A DNA stretch of 64,000 bases from an uncultured Bacillaceae bacterium (lineage in GTDB: Bacteria; Bacillota; Bacilli; Bacillales; Bacillaceae_L), in contig CANMHG010000008.1 of NCBI GenBank assembly GCA_947497585.1, positions 124,001 through 188,000 on the forward strand. Direction: 5' to 3'. Shown here piece after piece: positions 40,225 through 50,019 of this stretch. The number at the start of each line of letters is the position of its first letter. The first letter of the stretch is position 1. The notes below the pieces were generated by a model. That model ran no database searches, had not been told where the DNA came from, and worked only from the letters and a program-made list of their open reading frames with translations. A program made the translations under genes and the position numbers.

Positions 40225-40253
40225 AGTATATACAATTCCTGGCAGGAATGCAA
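40225..40253 (-). promoter_or_regulatory. trpS promoter with palindrome in the spacer
   Basis: Minus-strand TTGCAT (complement of 40248-40253) and TATACT (complement of 40225-40230) are separated by 17 bases, a good sigma-A promoter. ATTCCTGGCAGGAAT (40235-40249), a seven-base inverted repeat around one base, fills most of the spacer and overlaps the -35, an operator-like position. Confidence 0.7.
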
Positions 40254-40338
40254 TCTAAATTTGTTTAATTGTATGGCTATTTTTCGTAAGATTCGAGGGA
40301 TTTAAAAATAGTTTTTTTTAAGAGTGGATTGGAACGAA

Positions 40339-40435
40339 AGACACTTGACTCCTGCGGGACGTAGAGGAAGGGTCGAGACCCCACAGACGGTACGTCGAGG
40401 AGGCTCGACTTCCTCCCCGCGGAAAGCAAGTGTCT
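40339..40435. repeat. Nested palindromic intergenic element, copy 2
   Basis: The ends AGACACTTG 40339-40347 and CAAGTGTCT 40427-40435 are perfect inverted repeats. An inner pair GAGGAAGGGTCGAG and CTCGACTTCCTC flanks the core. GACTCCTGCGGGA, CGAGACCCC, CGAGGAGGCT and CCGCGGAAAGC are shared with copies at 0.4 and 47.2 kb. It lies between the trpS promoter and the DUF3899 gene, and accounts for most of the 40256-40480 gap. Confidence 0.8.
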
Positions 40436-40480
40436 GTAGTGGAAAGGAACGGTCTAAGTTCAGATTAAGAAATTCTATTT

Positions 40481-40855
40481 TTACAAGTAGTAAAAAAACA
40501 AACCAACTAACATAAGCACGAAAAGGATTAGTCCATTAAGAATGATAGGAGTTGTCTTCTTATATCTTAGCATTTCCGATGGAAGAGCCATTTGTTCTAA
40601 ATCATCTTCAGCAAATACTTCAGTTCTAGAAAATTGTTTAGTAAAGCGTCTAAAACTATAAGTTATCCCATCAAAAAATCCACCTTTGGCCACAAATAGC
40701 ATCAAATATAACAATATAAAGAAACTAGAGATGAAAAACGTAAAATTTATAAAAGAAAGTAGAGAGACAGTTTTACTATATAAATACGAGAGAAGACATA
40801 TTAGAAAGACAGAGATAGTTACTAAGTATGATGTTTTTTTTAGTAATTGAATCAT
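40481..40855 (-). CDS. DUF3899-like membrane protein
   Basis: This 124-residue protein has three membrane segments. After the second is a KGGFFDGITYSFRRF motif, as I recall from DUF3899 proteins. GGTGAT precedes the ATG. It lies upstream of trpS on the same strand, with the T-box promoter and repeat element between them. Function is unknown. Confidence 0.7.
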   Translation of the reverse strand: MIQLLKKTSYLVTISVFLICLLSYLYSKTVSLLSFINFTFFISSFFILLYLMLFVAKGGFFDGITYSFRRFTKQFSRTEVFAEDDLEQMALPSEMLRYKKTTPIILNGLILFVLMLVGLFFYYL

Positions 40856-41275
40856 TTTATCACCATTCCGTATTAGGATTTTGTCTTTAGCACAATATAA
40901 GCATAAGCTATTTTTAAAAGGTATGTTATAGCTAATATTATAGTAAAGGAAAGGAGAGGTGTAAAAGGTACAAATTTTCGTAATATAATTAATATTGGAT
41001 ATTTATTGTTTTTCTAATATAATTTATTTTAGGTAAAAGATACATAAATATCCATATAAAGTAATTTTTTTGTATAATTTATGCAAAAGAAGTATAGGTT
41101 AAATGTAGGTAAAAAGTACTATTTTTAGTTATCTTAAGCTTGTTTTAACTGAGTTTTCATGAAAAAAGACAAGTGAAATCCATGCATAATGAATGATAAC
41201 CATGTATAATGTTTTATGTTGGCGTTTTCGTCAATGAGTTTTATTGGAATATTAAAATAGGGGAGGAAATTACTT

Positions 41276-42937
41276 ATGAACAAAGCAAAATTATTGCTAT
41301 TGTTAGCATTCACACTTGTATTAAGTAGCTTTTTAGCTGCATGTGGTACAGCTGATAAAGATGCTGGACAAGGTGGAGATGCTCCGAAAGAGGATGTAGC
41401 TCAAATACTTAACATACTAGAAACGGCTGAAATCCCAACAATGGATACTGTAATGGGTACAGATGCTGTTGCGTTTAATGTAGCTAACCAAGTTTTTGAA
41501 GGTCTTTATAGATTAGATGAAAACAATGAAGCTACAGAAGGTATGGCAATTGACCATACTTTAAGTGAGGATGGAACTGTTTATACGTTTAATCTTCGTC
41601 AAGATGCAAAGTGGTCTAATGGTGACCCTGTTACAGCTAATGATTTCGTATTCGCTTGGAGACGTGCAGTTGATCCTGCAACTGGTTCAGAATACGGTCC
41701 TTATATGATGAGTGGTGTAGTTGTTAATGCAACTCAAGTTGCAGAAGGTCAATTACCACCAGATCAATTAGGTATTAAAGCAATCGATGACCACACTTTA
41801 GAGGTAACTTTAGAACGTCCAGTTCCATATTTCGATTCTTTAATGACGTTCCCAACATTTTACCCTCAAAATGAAAAGTTTGTAACAGAACAAGGTGATA
41901 AATACGCACTTGAAGCTGCAAACATGGTTTACAACGGACCTTTTACACTCTCAAGCTGGGAGCATGAAGTTGGTTGGACAATGACTAAGAATCCTGACTA
42001 TTGGGATGCTGACGTAGTAAGTTTAGAAACAATCAATGTAAAAGTAGTTAAAGACCCTGCAACTTCTGCAAACCTTTACGACACTAATGCAGTCGATATC
42101 TCAGGAGCTTTATCTTCAGACTTTGTTGATAAATATAAAACTCATGAAGACTTCATTAATTATGGTAATGCTGTAACTTTCTATTTTAAGTTTAACCAAA
42201 CTCGTAATCCTGCTTTAGCTAACGTAGATGTTCGTAAAGCAATCTCAATGGCAATTGATGAGCAAGGAATTACAGATGTTATTCTAAACAATGGTTCAAT
42301 ACCTGCAAATGGTTTAGTTCCTAGAAATTTTGTAATACACCCAGAAACAAAAGAAGACTTCCGTGAACACGGTGACTTTAATGCTTATAACGTAGAAGAA
42401 GCTAAAAAGCATTGGCAACAAGCGTTAGATACTTTAGGTGTATCAGAAGTAACAATCGAAGTTCTTGGTGGAGACACTGAAACTTCAATTAAAATGCAAG
42501 ATTTTATTAAAAACCAACTTGAAACAAATCTTGAAGGATTAACAATTAATCTTAAAAACGTACCATTTGCTCAACGTTTAGATCTTGATACTGCAATGGA
42601 CTATGATGTTCAATTTGCTGGTTGGGGACCTGACTACCTTGATGCAATGTCATTTATGGACCTTTGGGTAACTGACGGTGGAAACAATAAAATGGGTTAC
42701 TCAAATCCAGAGTATGACCGTTTAATTAAAGAAGCAAAAACTACTTTAGCAACTGATCCTGTGGCACGTTTTGAAGCAATGCAGGAAGCAGAGCGTATTC
42801 TATTGGAAGAGGATGCTGCAATTGGACCATTATACCAACGCGGTACAGCTCAATTAATGCAAGAATACGTGAAAAATGTTTATATCCACCCATTTGGTCC
42901 AGATTACAGCTATAAATGGACAAAAATCGAGAAATAA
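41276..42937 (+). CDS. oppA: OppA, oligopeptide-binding lipoprotein
   Basis: This 553-residue family 5 binding protein has lipobox LAAC and the motif NLRQDAKWSNGDPVTANDFVFAW, typical of OppA. It is first in A-B-C-D-F, the B. subtilis opp order after trpS. GGGGAGGA precedes the ATG. The 420-base upstream gap is AT-rich; I see no strong operator in it. In B. subtilis this system imports signalling peptides for sporulation and competence. Confidence 0.93.
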   Translation: MNKAKLLLLLAFTLVLSSFLAACGTADKDAGQGGDAPKEDVAQILNILETAEIPTMDTVMGTDAVAFNVANQVFEGLYRLDENNEATEGMAIDHTLSEDGTVYTFNLRQDAKWSNGDPVTANDFVFAWRRAVDPATGSEYGPYMMSGVVVNATQVAEGQLPPDQLGIKAIDDHTLEVTLERPVPYFDSLMTFPTFYPQNEKFVTEQGDKYALEAANMVYNGPFTLSSWEHEVGWTMTKNPDYWDADVVSLETINVKVVKDPATSANLYDTNAVDISGALSSDFVDKYKTHEDFINYGNAVTFYFKFNQTRNPALANVDVRKAISMAIDEQGITDVILNNGSIPANGLVPRNFVIHPETKEDFREHGDFNAYNVEEAKKHWQQALDTLGVSEVTIEVLGGDTETSIKMQDFIKNQLETNLEGLTINLKNVPFAQRLDLDTAMDYDVQFAGWGPDYLDAMSFMDLWVTDGGNNKMGYSNPEYDRLIKEAKTTLATDPVARFEAMQEAERILLEEDAAIGPLYQRGTAQLMQEYVKNVYIHPFGPDYSYKWTKIEK

Positions 42938-42969
42938 AAAACTTAAGTAATTGAGTAAAAGTGAATAAA

Positions 42970-43004
42970 AGAGAGTATATTAAGTGCGATATACTCTCTT
43001 TTTC
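42970..43004 (+). terminator. Hairpin between oppA and oppB
   Basis: AGAGAGTATAT 42970-42980 pairs with ATATACTCTCT 42989-42999, followed by TTTTT. It looks like a terminator that is partly read through, leaving more oppA than oppBCDF mRNA. Confidence 0.75.
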
Positions 43005-43071
43005 CAATTATAAGAAATGTCGAACTTTGGCGAATATCAAAAATAAACTGATAATTTAGGAGGTGCATAAG

Positions 43072-44001
43072 ATGGCTAAATATTTAACTCAACGAATTAT
43101 CTACATGATCATCACTCTATTTCTAATCGCATCATTTACCTTCTTCCTTATGAAGCTCATGCCAGGTACTCCGTTTACAAATCAAGAAAAAATGTCAGAA
43201 CAGCAGTTAATTATTGTGAAGGAGAAATACGGTCTAAATGACCCAGTTCCGGTACAATATGCAAAATATATGTTAAACCTTGTGCAAGGGGACATGGGTA
43301 TATCCTTTCAGTTTAATAATAGAGAGGTAACCGACTTAATATTGGATCGGATAGGGCCATCCGCGTATCTAGGTTTACAATCGATGATTGTAGGAACATT
43401 ACTCGGAGTATTACTTGGAATTGTTGCAGCACTTAAACAGAATACGATTTACGATTACGGTTCTACTGTACTAGCTGTTACAGGTAAATCGATTCCTTCG
43501 TTTGTATTTGCTGGTCTACTACAATACTATGTTGGTGTTAAATTAGGATGGTTCCCAGTTGCTTTCTGGGAAGGGTTTGAGTATACGGTCCTACCGACAA
43601 TTGCTTTAATGATGTTACCACTTTCAATTACAGCACGCTTTATGAGAACAGAAATGGTGGAAGTTTTAAGTTCTGATTATATTTTACTAGCGAGAGCAAA
43701 AGGGGTAACACCATTTACTATTGCATTTAAACATGCGTTAAGAAATGCTTTAATACCGATTCTAACAGTATTAGGACCATTAGCAGTAGGCTTAATGACA
43801 GGATCACTTGTTATTGAGAAGATATTCTCAATTCCTGGATTAGGGCAACAATTTGTGTTATCTATTCAATCAAATGATTACCCAGTAATTATGGGCACAA
43901 CCCTCTTCTTCGCTGCATTGTTTATTTTTATCGTATTTATCGTGGATATCTTATATGGAATTGTTGATCCGCGAATACGATTAGCGGGAGGTAAAAAATA
44001 A
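43072..44001 (+). CDS. oppB: OppB, oligopeptide ABC permease
   Basis: This permease of about 309 residues begins MAKYLTQRIIYMIITLFL and has about six helices and an EAA loop LLARAKGVTPFTIAFKHALRN near residue 205. ATG 43072 follows AGGAGG; GTG 43063 lies inside that site. The stop overlaps the oppC start by one base. Confidence 0.94.
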   Translation: MAKYLTQRIIYMIITLFLIASFTFFLMKLMPGTPFTNQEKMSEQQLIIVKEKYGLNDPVPVQYAKYMLNLVQGDMGISFQFNNREVTDLILDRIGPSAYLGLQSMIVGTLLGVLLGIVAALKQNTIYDYGSTVLAVTGKSIPSFVFAGLLQYYVGVKLGWFPVAFWEGFEYTVLPTIALMMLPLSITARFMRTEMVEVLSSDYILLARAKGVTPFTIAFKHALRNALIPILTVLGPLAVGLMTGSLVIEKIFSIPGLGQQFVLSIQSNDYPVIMGTTLFFAALFIFIVFIVDILYGIVDPRIRLAGGKK

Positions 44002-45029
44002 TGAGCAAACATGAAGAAGCTTTATCAAAAGATTTATTCAAACCAGCTAAACTTGATTTAAGAGAAAGCGAAGTTATTTCCCAGCCAAGCTTGAACTATT
44101 GGCAGGATGCTTGGCGACGTCTTCGTAAAAATAAGGCAGCGATTTTAGGATTAATATTAATGGTTCTTCTTGCTTTTTTAGCGATTTTTGGACCTATTAT
44201 GAATGACCATGGCTTTAATGATCAGCAATTGTCACGTGCTAAAATGCCACCAAAAGTTCCTGTTCTCGAACATGTACCGTTTCTAGGGTTAGATGGCACA
44301 GTTGCTGGCCCAGATGGAACCCGTGTAGATGTATATGAACAAAAAGGAATTGAAGACTATTTTTGGTTCGGTACAGATGGACTAGGTCGAGATTTATGGA
44401 CGCGTGTTTGGTCCGGAACTAGAATTTCATTATATATTGCGCTACTTGCTGCTGCTATCGATATGGTTATAGGTGTAGCGTATGGCGGAATATCTGCTTA
44501 CTATGGTGGTAGAACTGATAATGTCATGCAGCGTATTATTGAGGTACTTGTAGGAATTCCGAACTTAGTCATTGTTATCTTAATGATTTTAATACTTGAA
44601 CCTGGAATTATATCGATTACTATAGCCTTAACCATAACCGGGTGGGTCGGTATGGCGAGGATTGTTCGTGGTCAAATCTTGAAACTAAAAAACCAGGAAT
44701 TCGTTCTCGCATCTAAAACACTTGGGGCAAAGGATTCAAATATTATCTTAAAACATTTAATACCAAACGTTACTGGAGTTATTATCATTAATACAATGTT
44801 TACGATACCGAGTGCTGTTTTCTTTGAAGCATTCCTAAGCTTTATTGGTCTTGGATTACAAGCGCCAACTGCTTCACTTGGAACGCTAATCGATGACGGC
44901 TATAAATCAATGCAAACTTTCCCACACATGATGATCTTCCCTGCTATCGTAATCAGTTTATTAATGATTGCTTTTAACTTAATGGCAGATGGATTACGTG
45001 ATGCATTAGATCCAAGAATGCGTGATTAG
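44001..45029 (+). CDS. oppC: OppC, oligopeptide ABC permease
   Basis: This 342-residue permease has an extracellular insertion after helix one, WFGTDGLGRDLWTRVWSG near residue 123 and an EAA loop LASKTLGAKDSNIILKHLIPN. The greater length than the app-type C subunits is normal for OppC. GGAGGT precedes the ATG. Confidence 0.94.
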   Translation: MSKHEEALSKDLFKPAKLDLRESEVISQPSLNYWQDAWRRLRKNKAAILGLILMVLLAFLAIFGPIMNDHGFNDQQLSRAKMPPKVPVLEHVPFLGLDGTVAGPDGTRVDVYEQKGIEDYFWFGTDGLGRDLWTRVWSGTRISLYIALLAAAIDMVIGVAYGGISAYYGGRTDNVMQRIIEVLVGIPNLVIVILMILILEPGIISITIALTITGWVGMARIVRGQILKLKNQEFVLASKTLGAKDSNIILKHLIPNVTGVIIINTMFTIPSAVFFEAFLSFIGLGLQAPTASLGTLIDDGYKSMQTFPHMMIFPAIVISLLMIAFNLMADGLRDALDPRMRD

Positions 45030-45047
45030 AAAAGGTAGGTGAATTGT

Positions 45048-46106
45048 ATGGAAAAAATACTTGATGTAAAGAATTTGCATGTTTCGTTTGATACGTTTGC
45101 AGGAGAAGTAAAAGCAATTCGTGGTGTAGACTTTTCAGTTAATAAAGGAGAAACCCTTGCAATAGTTGGTGAGTCCGGTTCTGGAAAATCTGTTACAACG
45201 AAAACAATTATGAGGTTATTACCAGATAAGATCGGAAAAATCAAAGAGGGAGAAATCCTATTTGATGGAAAAGATCTGTCTAAGCTCTCAGAAAAAGAGA
45301 TGCAAAAGATTCGTGGTAAAGATATTTCAATGATCTTCCAAGATCCTATGACATCTTTAAATCCAACAATGAAAATTGGTGCTCAAATTGCAGAAGGACT
45401 TATCAAACATCAAAATTTGAGTAAAGGTGCTGCAAAGGAGAAGGTAATAGACCTGCTTAACCTGGTAGGAATTCCTAATCCTGAAATTCGTTATAACCAA
45501 TATCCACATCAATTTTCGGGCGGAATGCGTCAACGTGTTGTTATTGCTATTGCCCTTGCTTGTAACCCAAAGGTCTTAATAGCGGACGAGCCTACAACTG
45601 CACTTGATGTTACAATACAAGCTCAAATATTAGAACTCATGAAAGATATTCAGAAAAAGATTGAGACTTCTATTATCTTTATTACACATGACTTAGGTGT
45701 TGTTGCAAACGTAGCAGACCGTGTAGCGGTAATGTATGGTGGTATGATTTGTGAGATTGGAACGGTTGATGAAATTTTTTATAACCCTCAACATCCTTAT
45801 ACATGGGGATTAATCAGCTCAATGCCAAACTTAGAGACTGAAGGAGAGTTATACGCAATCCCAGGAACACCACCAAATCTATTATATCCTCCTAAAGGGG
45901 ATGCTTTTGCACCAAGAAATGAATATGCCCTTGAAATTGATTTTGAAAAGCAGCCTCCAATGTTTAAAGTGTCTGATACACATTATGCAGCAACGTGGCT
46001 ACTTCATCCGGATGCACCTAAAGTTGAACCACCTCTCGTAATTAGAGAACGTAAGAAACGATATGAGGCATCTAGAGGGGTATCATCCACAGAGAGGAGG
46101 AAGTAA
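45048..46106 (+). CDS. oppD: OppD, oligopeptide ABC transporter ATPase
   Basis: This ATPase of about 352 residues has Walker A GESGSGKS, signature FSGGMRQRV and Walker B LIADEPTTALD. Its C-terminal extension (KGDAFAPRNEYALEIDF...HYAATWLLHPDAP) lacks the four cysteines of the two app-type D proteins, marking it as true OppD. ATG 45048 follows AAAGGTAGGTG. Confidence 0.93.
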   Translation: MEKILDVKNLHVSFDTFAGEVKAIRGVDFSVNKGETLAIVGESGSGKSVTTKTIMRLLPDKIGKIKEGEILFDGKDLSKLSEKEMQKIRGKDISMIFQDPMTSLNPTMKIGAQIAEGLIKHQNLSKGAAKEKVIDLLNLVGIPNPEIRYNQYPHQFSGGMRQRVVIAIALACNPKVLIADEPTTALDVTIQAQILELMKDIQKKIETSIIFITHDLGVVANVADRVAVMYGGMICEIGTVDEIFYNPQHPYTWGLISSMPNLETEGELYAIPGTPPNLLYPPKGDAFAPRNEYALEIDFEKQPPMFKVSDTHYAATWLLHPDAPKVEPPLVIRERKKRYEASRGVSSTERRK

Positions 46107-46108
46107 AA

Positions 46109-47050
46109 GTGGCATCAAATGAAAAACTTCTTGAGATTAAAAACTTAAAACAATATTTTAATGTTGGAAAACCTAATATGGTTAAGGCAATAGATGGGAT
46201 TTCCTTTGATATTTATAAAGGAGAAACTTTAGGACTTGTTGGTGAGTCTGGTTGCGGTAAATCTACAACGGGTAGAACAATTATCCGTCTGTATGATGCA
46301 ACAGATGGACAGGTACTATTTGAAGGTGAAGACGTTCATGGTAAAAAATCAAAAGCAGAGTTAAAGAAATTTAGCCGTAAAATGCAAATGATCTTCCAAG
46401 ACCCATATGCGTCTCTAAACCCAAGAATGACCGTAGCTGATATCATTGCGGAAGGTATTGATATTCATGGTCTAGCTAAAAATAGTCAGGAACGAATGAA
46501 TCGTGTTCAAGAGTTACTTGTGACTGTAGGATTAAATAAGGACCATGCAACTCGTTATCCGCATGAATTTAGTGGAGGACAACGTCAACGTATTGGTATT
46601 GCTCGTGCATTAGCAGTTGACCCAGAATTCATCATCGCGGATGAACCGATTTCAGCTCTTGATGTATCAATACAGGCACAGGTTGTTAACTTAATGAAAA
46701 AGCTTCAAGAGGAAAAAGGGTTAACTTACTTGTTTATTGCTCATGATTTATCAATGGTTAAATACATTAGTGACCGTATTGGAGTAATGTATTTTGGTAA
46801 GCTTGTTGAACTAGCTTCAAGTGATGAGTTGTACAATAATCCAATTCATCCTTATACAAAATCTCTTCTTTCAGCAATACCTTTACCAGACCCTGAAACT
46901 GAGCGCACACGAAAACGTACAGCCTATGATCCAAGTATGCATAATTACTCTGGAACCGAAGATGTACAGTTAAGAGAAGTAAAGCCTGGCCACTTTGTAT
47001 CATGCTCAGAGGAAGAATTTAAACAATACCAAGCTTTATATAGAGATTAA
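46109..47050 (+). CDS. oppF: OppF, oligopeptide ABC transporter ATPase
   Basis: This 313-residue ATPase has Walker [10 protein letters not shown], signature [15 protein letters not shown] and Walker [13 protein letters not shown]. The tail lacks the multi-cysteine cluster of the app-type F subunits. It starts at GTG 46109 after GAGGAGG, two bases past oppD, and ends the operon. Confidence 0.94.
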   Translation: MASNEKLLEIKNLKQYFNVGKPNMVKAIDGISFDIYKGETLGLVGESGCGKSTTGRTIIRLYDATDGQVLFEGEDVHGKKSKAELKKFSRKMQMIFQDPYASLNPRMTVADIIAEGIDIHGLAKNSQERMNRVQELLVTVGLNKDHATRYPHEFSGGQRQRIGIARALAVDPEFIIADEPISALDVSIQAQVVNLMKKLQEEKGLTYLFIAHDLSMVKYISDRIGVMYFGKLVELASSDELYNNPIHPYTKSLLSAIPLPDPETERTRKRTAYDPSMHNYSGTEDVQLREVKPGHFVSCSEEEFKQYQALYRD

Positions 47051-47054
47051 CCTA

Positions 47055-47086
47055 AGATTCCGTGAAAAGCGGGATCTTTTTTTAAA
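47055..47086 (+). terminator. Terminator of oppABCDF
   Basis: AGATTCCG and CGGGATCT pair (about 47056-47078, one G-U pair), followed by seven T. Confidence 0.8.
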
Positions 47087-47124
47087 TTAAAATATAAAAG
47101 CAAATTTAATACGGTTGGTACTAT

Positions 47125-47252
47125 GTTAATTTTCGCGGAAGGCAGGAGACTCCTGCGGGAGAAGCGCGTCAAAGTGAGACCCCGCAGGCGCATAGCGACG
47201 AGGAGGCTCACGGACCGCCCGCGGAAAGCGAGTGCCTTCCGCTAAAATTAAC
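47125..47252. repeat. Nested palindromic intergenic element, copy 3
   Basis: The ends GTTAATTTTCGCGGAAGGCA 47125-47144 and TGCCTTCCGCTAAAATTAAC 47233-47252 are inverted repeats matching 19 of 20. The core has GACTCCTGCGGGA, GTGAGACCCCGCAGGCG, CGAGGAGGCTCAC and CCCGCGGAAAGCG. The rest of the gap to 47583 shows no other structure I can support. Confidence 0.85.
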
Positions 47253-47583
47253 AGTTCAGTGTGTAAACCTATCTGTTTAACTATATGTACTGGTTCTTCT
47301 GACAGTATTTATAAGGGCAAATGACCTATTTTCAGTTACTGATTTGCAAACACTAACCCTATAAGCTAAAAGAAAAGTAATAACAAAGTAGTAGGATAAA
47401 ATGAGAAGTCATCTCATACTTTAGAATAAATTAAACCATTTTTGGGCACTCCAATTGGGAAAAGCCGGTAGCAGATTAAAGGAGGAAAAATTGTTGAAAT
47501 ATTAAAAAGATGTCAAAAAGTGTACGAATTTGTTGAAAAATGACTTATAATGTACACAAAGACTATGAGGGGGACGTATTTAA

Positions 47584-48792
47584 ATGGGGAAGAAAACGAT
47601 TACTACAGTCATGTTCATTGTAACCTTCATATTTAGTATTGGGACGGCTAATGTTTATGCGTCAGAAAAGGCAGAATTAGTTGCCAGTCATCATTCTGGA
47701 AAAGAGCAAGTGTTCATTAAAAAGGAACTACCAGAAAAGCTCACAAGATTTATGTTTGATTCTGGTTTTACCTTTGACTATCCTGATGCAATAAGAGGGA
47801 TCTATGTAACAGGACACTCGGCAGGTGGGAGTAAATTTGAAAGATTACTTAATCTCGTCGATAATTCTGACTTAAATGCGATGGTTATTGACATTAAAGA
47901 CGATCACGGTAACCTTACCTACAAGCCTAAAGAAGCATCGAATTACGAAGATATTGCTAAAAATTATATTAAAGATCCAGTTCAAACACTAAGAACTCTT
48001 GAAGAGAAACAAATCTACCCAATTGCAAGAGTTGTTGTGTTTAAAGATTCTGTACTAGCTAATAAAAATCCTGAGCTTTCCTTTAAAGAAGGTAATGCTG
48101 TCTGGAAAAATGGGCGAGGTGAATCATTTGTAAATCCTTTTCTACAAGAAGTATGGGATTACAATGTTGGCATTGCCATTGAAGCGGCAAAGTTAGGCTT
48201 TCAAGAGATACAGTTTGATTATGTCCGTTTCCCAGAAGGATTTGAAAAAAGGGATAAGACACTTGTATACAACATGGGAGAATATCAGGGAGATCAATCA
48301 GATGTACAAAAACGTGTTCAAGCTGTCACTGATTTTGTTGCCTATGCTAAGCAAAAATTAGAGCCGTACAATGTGAAGGTTTCTGTGGATATATTTGGAT
48401 ATACAGCAACACTTCCTGAAGCACCAGGGATTGGTCAAAACTTCAGCAAGATATCTGAGCATGTAGACGTTATTTCTTCGATGATCTATCCAAGTCACTG
48501 GACTTCATACTTCGGTATTGCTAAGCCTGATACCGAACCATATCGACTTGTAACTGAATATGCAAAGGTTGAGAAGGTTAAGTTGAATGAACTAGAAAAT
48601 CCTCCAATCTCAAGACCATGGATTCAAGACTTTACAGCACGATGGCTAGGTAAAGGCAACTACAAAGTTTATGGTAAAGCAGAAATTGAAGATCAAATTA
48701 GAGCATTAAATGAACAAGGCATTACTGAATATTTAATCTGGAATGCAGGCAATACCTATACGGAAGGTGTAGACTATACACCACTTAATTAG
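47584..48792 (+). CDS. Secreted putative glycoside hydrolase (DUF4015)
   Basis: This 402-residue protein has a signal peptide (KKTITTVMFIVTFIFSIGTANVYA) and a TIM-barrel-like DUF4015 region from about residue 70. Motifs include AIRGIYVTGHSAGG, VIDIKDDHGNLTY and EIQFDYVRFPEG, the last holding candidate acidic catalytic residues. It is probably exported and acts on cell-wall or extracellular glycans (inference). GAGGGGGAC precedes the ATG. Confidence 0.85.
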   Translation: MGKKTITTVMFIVTFIFSIGTANVYASEKAELVASHHSGKEQVFIKKELPEKLTRFMFDSGFTFDYPDAIRGIYVTGHSAGGSKFERLLNLVDNSDLNAMVIDIKDDHGNLTYKPKEASNYEDIAKNYIKDPVQTLRTLEEKQIYPIARVVVFKDSVLANKNPELSFKEGNAVWKNGRGESFVNPFLQEVWDYNVGIAIEAAKLGFQEIQFDYVRFPEGFEKRDKTLVYNMGEYQGDQSDVQKRVQAVTDFVAYAKQKLEPYNVKVSVDIFGYTATLPEAPGIGQNFSKISEHVDVISSMIYPSHWTSYFGIAKPDTEPYRLVTEYAKVEKVKLNELENPPISRPWIQDFTARWLGKGNYKVYGKAEIEDQIRALNEQGITEYLIWNAGNTYTEGVDYTPLN

Positions 48793-48800
48793 ATTATATA

Positions 48801-48838
48801 AAAAAATCCTAACGAATGATTCCGTTAGGATTTTTTAT
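48801..48838. terminator. Bidirectional terminator
   Basis: AAAATCCTAACG pairs with CGTTAGGATTTT around a short loop, with A- and T-runs on either side of convergent genes. Confidence 0.85.
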
Positions 48839-48843
48839 GTTCA

Positions 48844-49047
48844 TTAGTTATTCCAGAAAGATTTTTTAGCGTTACCGCCAACGCCTTTCCATCCTGTTTG
48901 TGTATTTGCAGCATTATTGAAGCTTACGTCTTTCGTTTTACCACCAAAAAACTTTTCGCCAATTCCGTTTAAAACTACACCAATTACAGCAGTAATTCCG
49001 ATAATAAGAAGGGCAACAAGTGTAAAATCTATTATGTAACCTAACAT
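48844..49047 (-). CDS. Small membrane protein, hypothetical
   Basis: This 67-residue protein has one long hydrophobic N-terminal segment (about 5-28) and an Asn/Gly/Lys-rich soluble tail (NNAANTQTGWKGVGG). GGGAGGATC precedes the ATG. No family is recognised. Confidence 0.65.
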   Translation of the reverse strand: MLGYIIDFTLVALLIIGITAVIGVVLNGIGEKFFGGKTKDVSFNNAANTQTGWKGVGGNAKKSFWNN

Positions 49048-49251
49048 GAAAGATCCTCCCTTTTATATAAAAAGCGATTTTTTTATCTGAAAATAAAATT
49101 CATAACATATACTTCTATTTTATTCTATATTGAACAGGATTTAAAGGGGAATATTAAATTTAGTGAACATATAATTACTATATCAAAAAATAAAAAGTAA
49201 ATTATGTTACCATATAAATAAGGATGAAAAACTTAAAAAGGAGTGTTTCAT

Positions 49252-49827
49252 TTGAGTTGGTATACTAAGTTAAATCAGTATTTTCCAGTTGAGGAAATGA
49301 AGTCAAAAGAGCATATGGAGATTTTGTTAAAGGAAAGAGGAGACATTTACCATAAAGATGAAGGGCCAAATCATGTTTTAATGTACGCAGAATTTGAGGA
49401 CTTTATTTTTATTGATTATTTATTTGTATCGGGTGCTGCGAGGGGACAAGGGCTTGGTAGAAAGTTAATTGAGAAATTAAAAAAGAAAAGTAAGGCAATT
49501 ATTTTAGAAGTTGAACCCATTGACTATGAAGATACAGATACAGAGAAACGGTTAAAATTTTATAAACGTGAGGGCTTTGAGCATGCTCAGTCTATTGGGT
49601 ATAGGCGTCTTTCATTAGCCACGAATGAAGTGAATCAGTTAGAAATATTATATTGGTCTCCGACAAACGAATCAGAAGAATCGATTTATGATGCGATGAG
49701 AAAAACCTATAAAATGATTCATACCTATAAGGATAAAGAGGTGTATGGAAAGTCCTATCAGAGTGTGAATGACGTATTAACTTACAACAAAAAAAATGAT
49801 AATGACGATATTTTATCTGATGTATAA
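49252..49827 (+). CDS. yjbC: YjbC, GNAT family acetyltransferase
   Basis: This protein of about 191 residues begins MSWYTKLNQYFPVEEMKS and contains the GNAT acetyl-CoA loop SGAARGQGLGRKL near residue 63. It starts at TTG 49252 after AAAGGAG; a GTG at 49243 is too close to that site. In B. subtilis yjbC lies upstream of spx and can be co-transcribed with it. Substrate is unknown. Confidence 0.9.
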   Translation: MSWYTKLNQYFPVEEMKSKEHMEILLKERGDIYHKDEGPNHVLMYAEFEDFIFIDYLFVSGAARGQGLGRKLIEKLKKKSKAIILEVEPIDYEDTDTEKRLKFYKREGFEHAQSIGYRRLSLATNEVNQLEILYWSPTNESEESIYDAMRKTYKMIHTYKDKEVYGKSYQSVNDVLTYNKKNDNDDILSDV

Positions 49828-49901
49828 GTATCTGTATAAAAATTGTATAACTATTTATGACAAATTTGTGAATGCATCTATCATTTCAAAAAAATTTATT
49901 G

Positions 49902-49936
49902 TATAATAAATGGAGAAATTACTTAATTAAAGTAAT
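49902..49936 (+). promoter_or_regulatory. spx promoter region with operator-like palindrome
   Basis: A -10 consensus TATAAT lies at 49902-49907. Just past the expected start is ATTACTT-AATTA-AAGTAAT (49918-49936), a perfect seven-base inverted repeat. B. subtilis spx has a promoter in this position repressed by PerR and YodB. Which regulator would bind here is not clear. Confidence 0.5.
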
Positions 49937-50019
49937 TACAATAAAAGATTTAGTTTTTCTTACAACTTTAGATAAATCGTTGTCTTAACTCATCTTTATT
50001 AAAGGGAGTGAATCTATTT

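Noticed and set aside
40324-40515. Short plus-strand frame rich in Arg and Ser
   Set aside because: It lies within the palindromic element copy 2 and overlaps the end of the DUF3899 gene. No ribosome site and no family resemblance.
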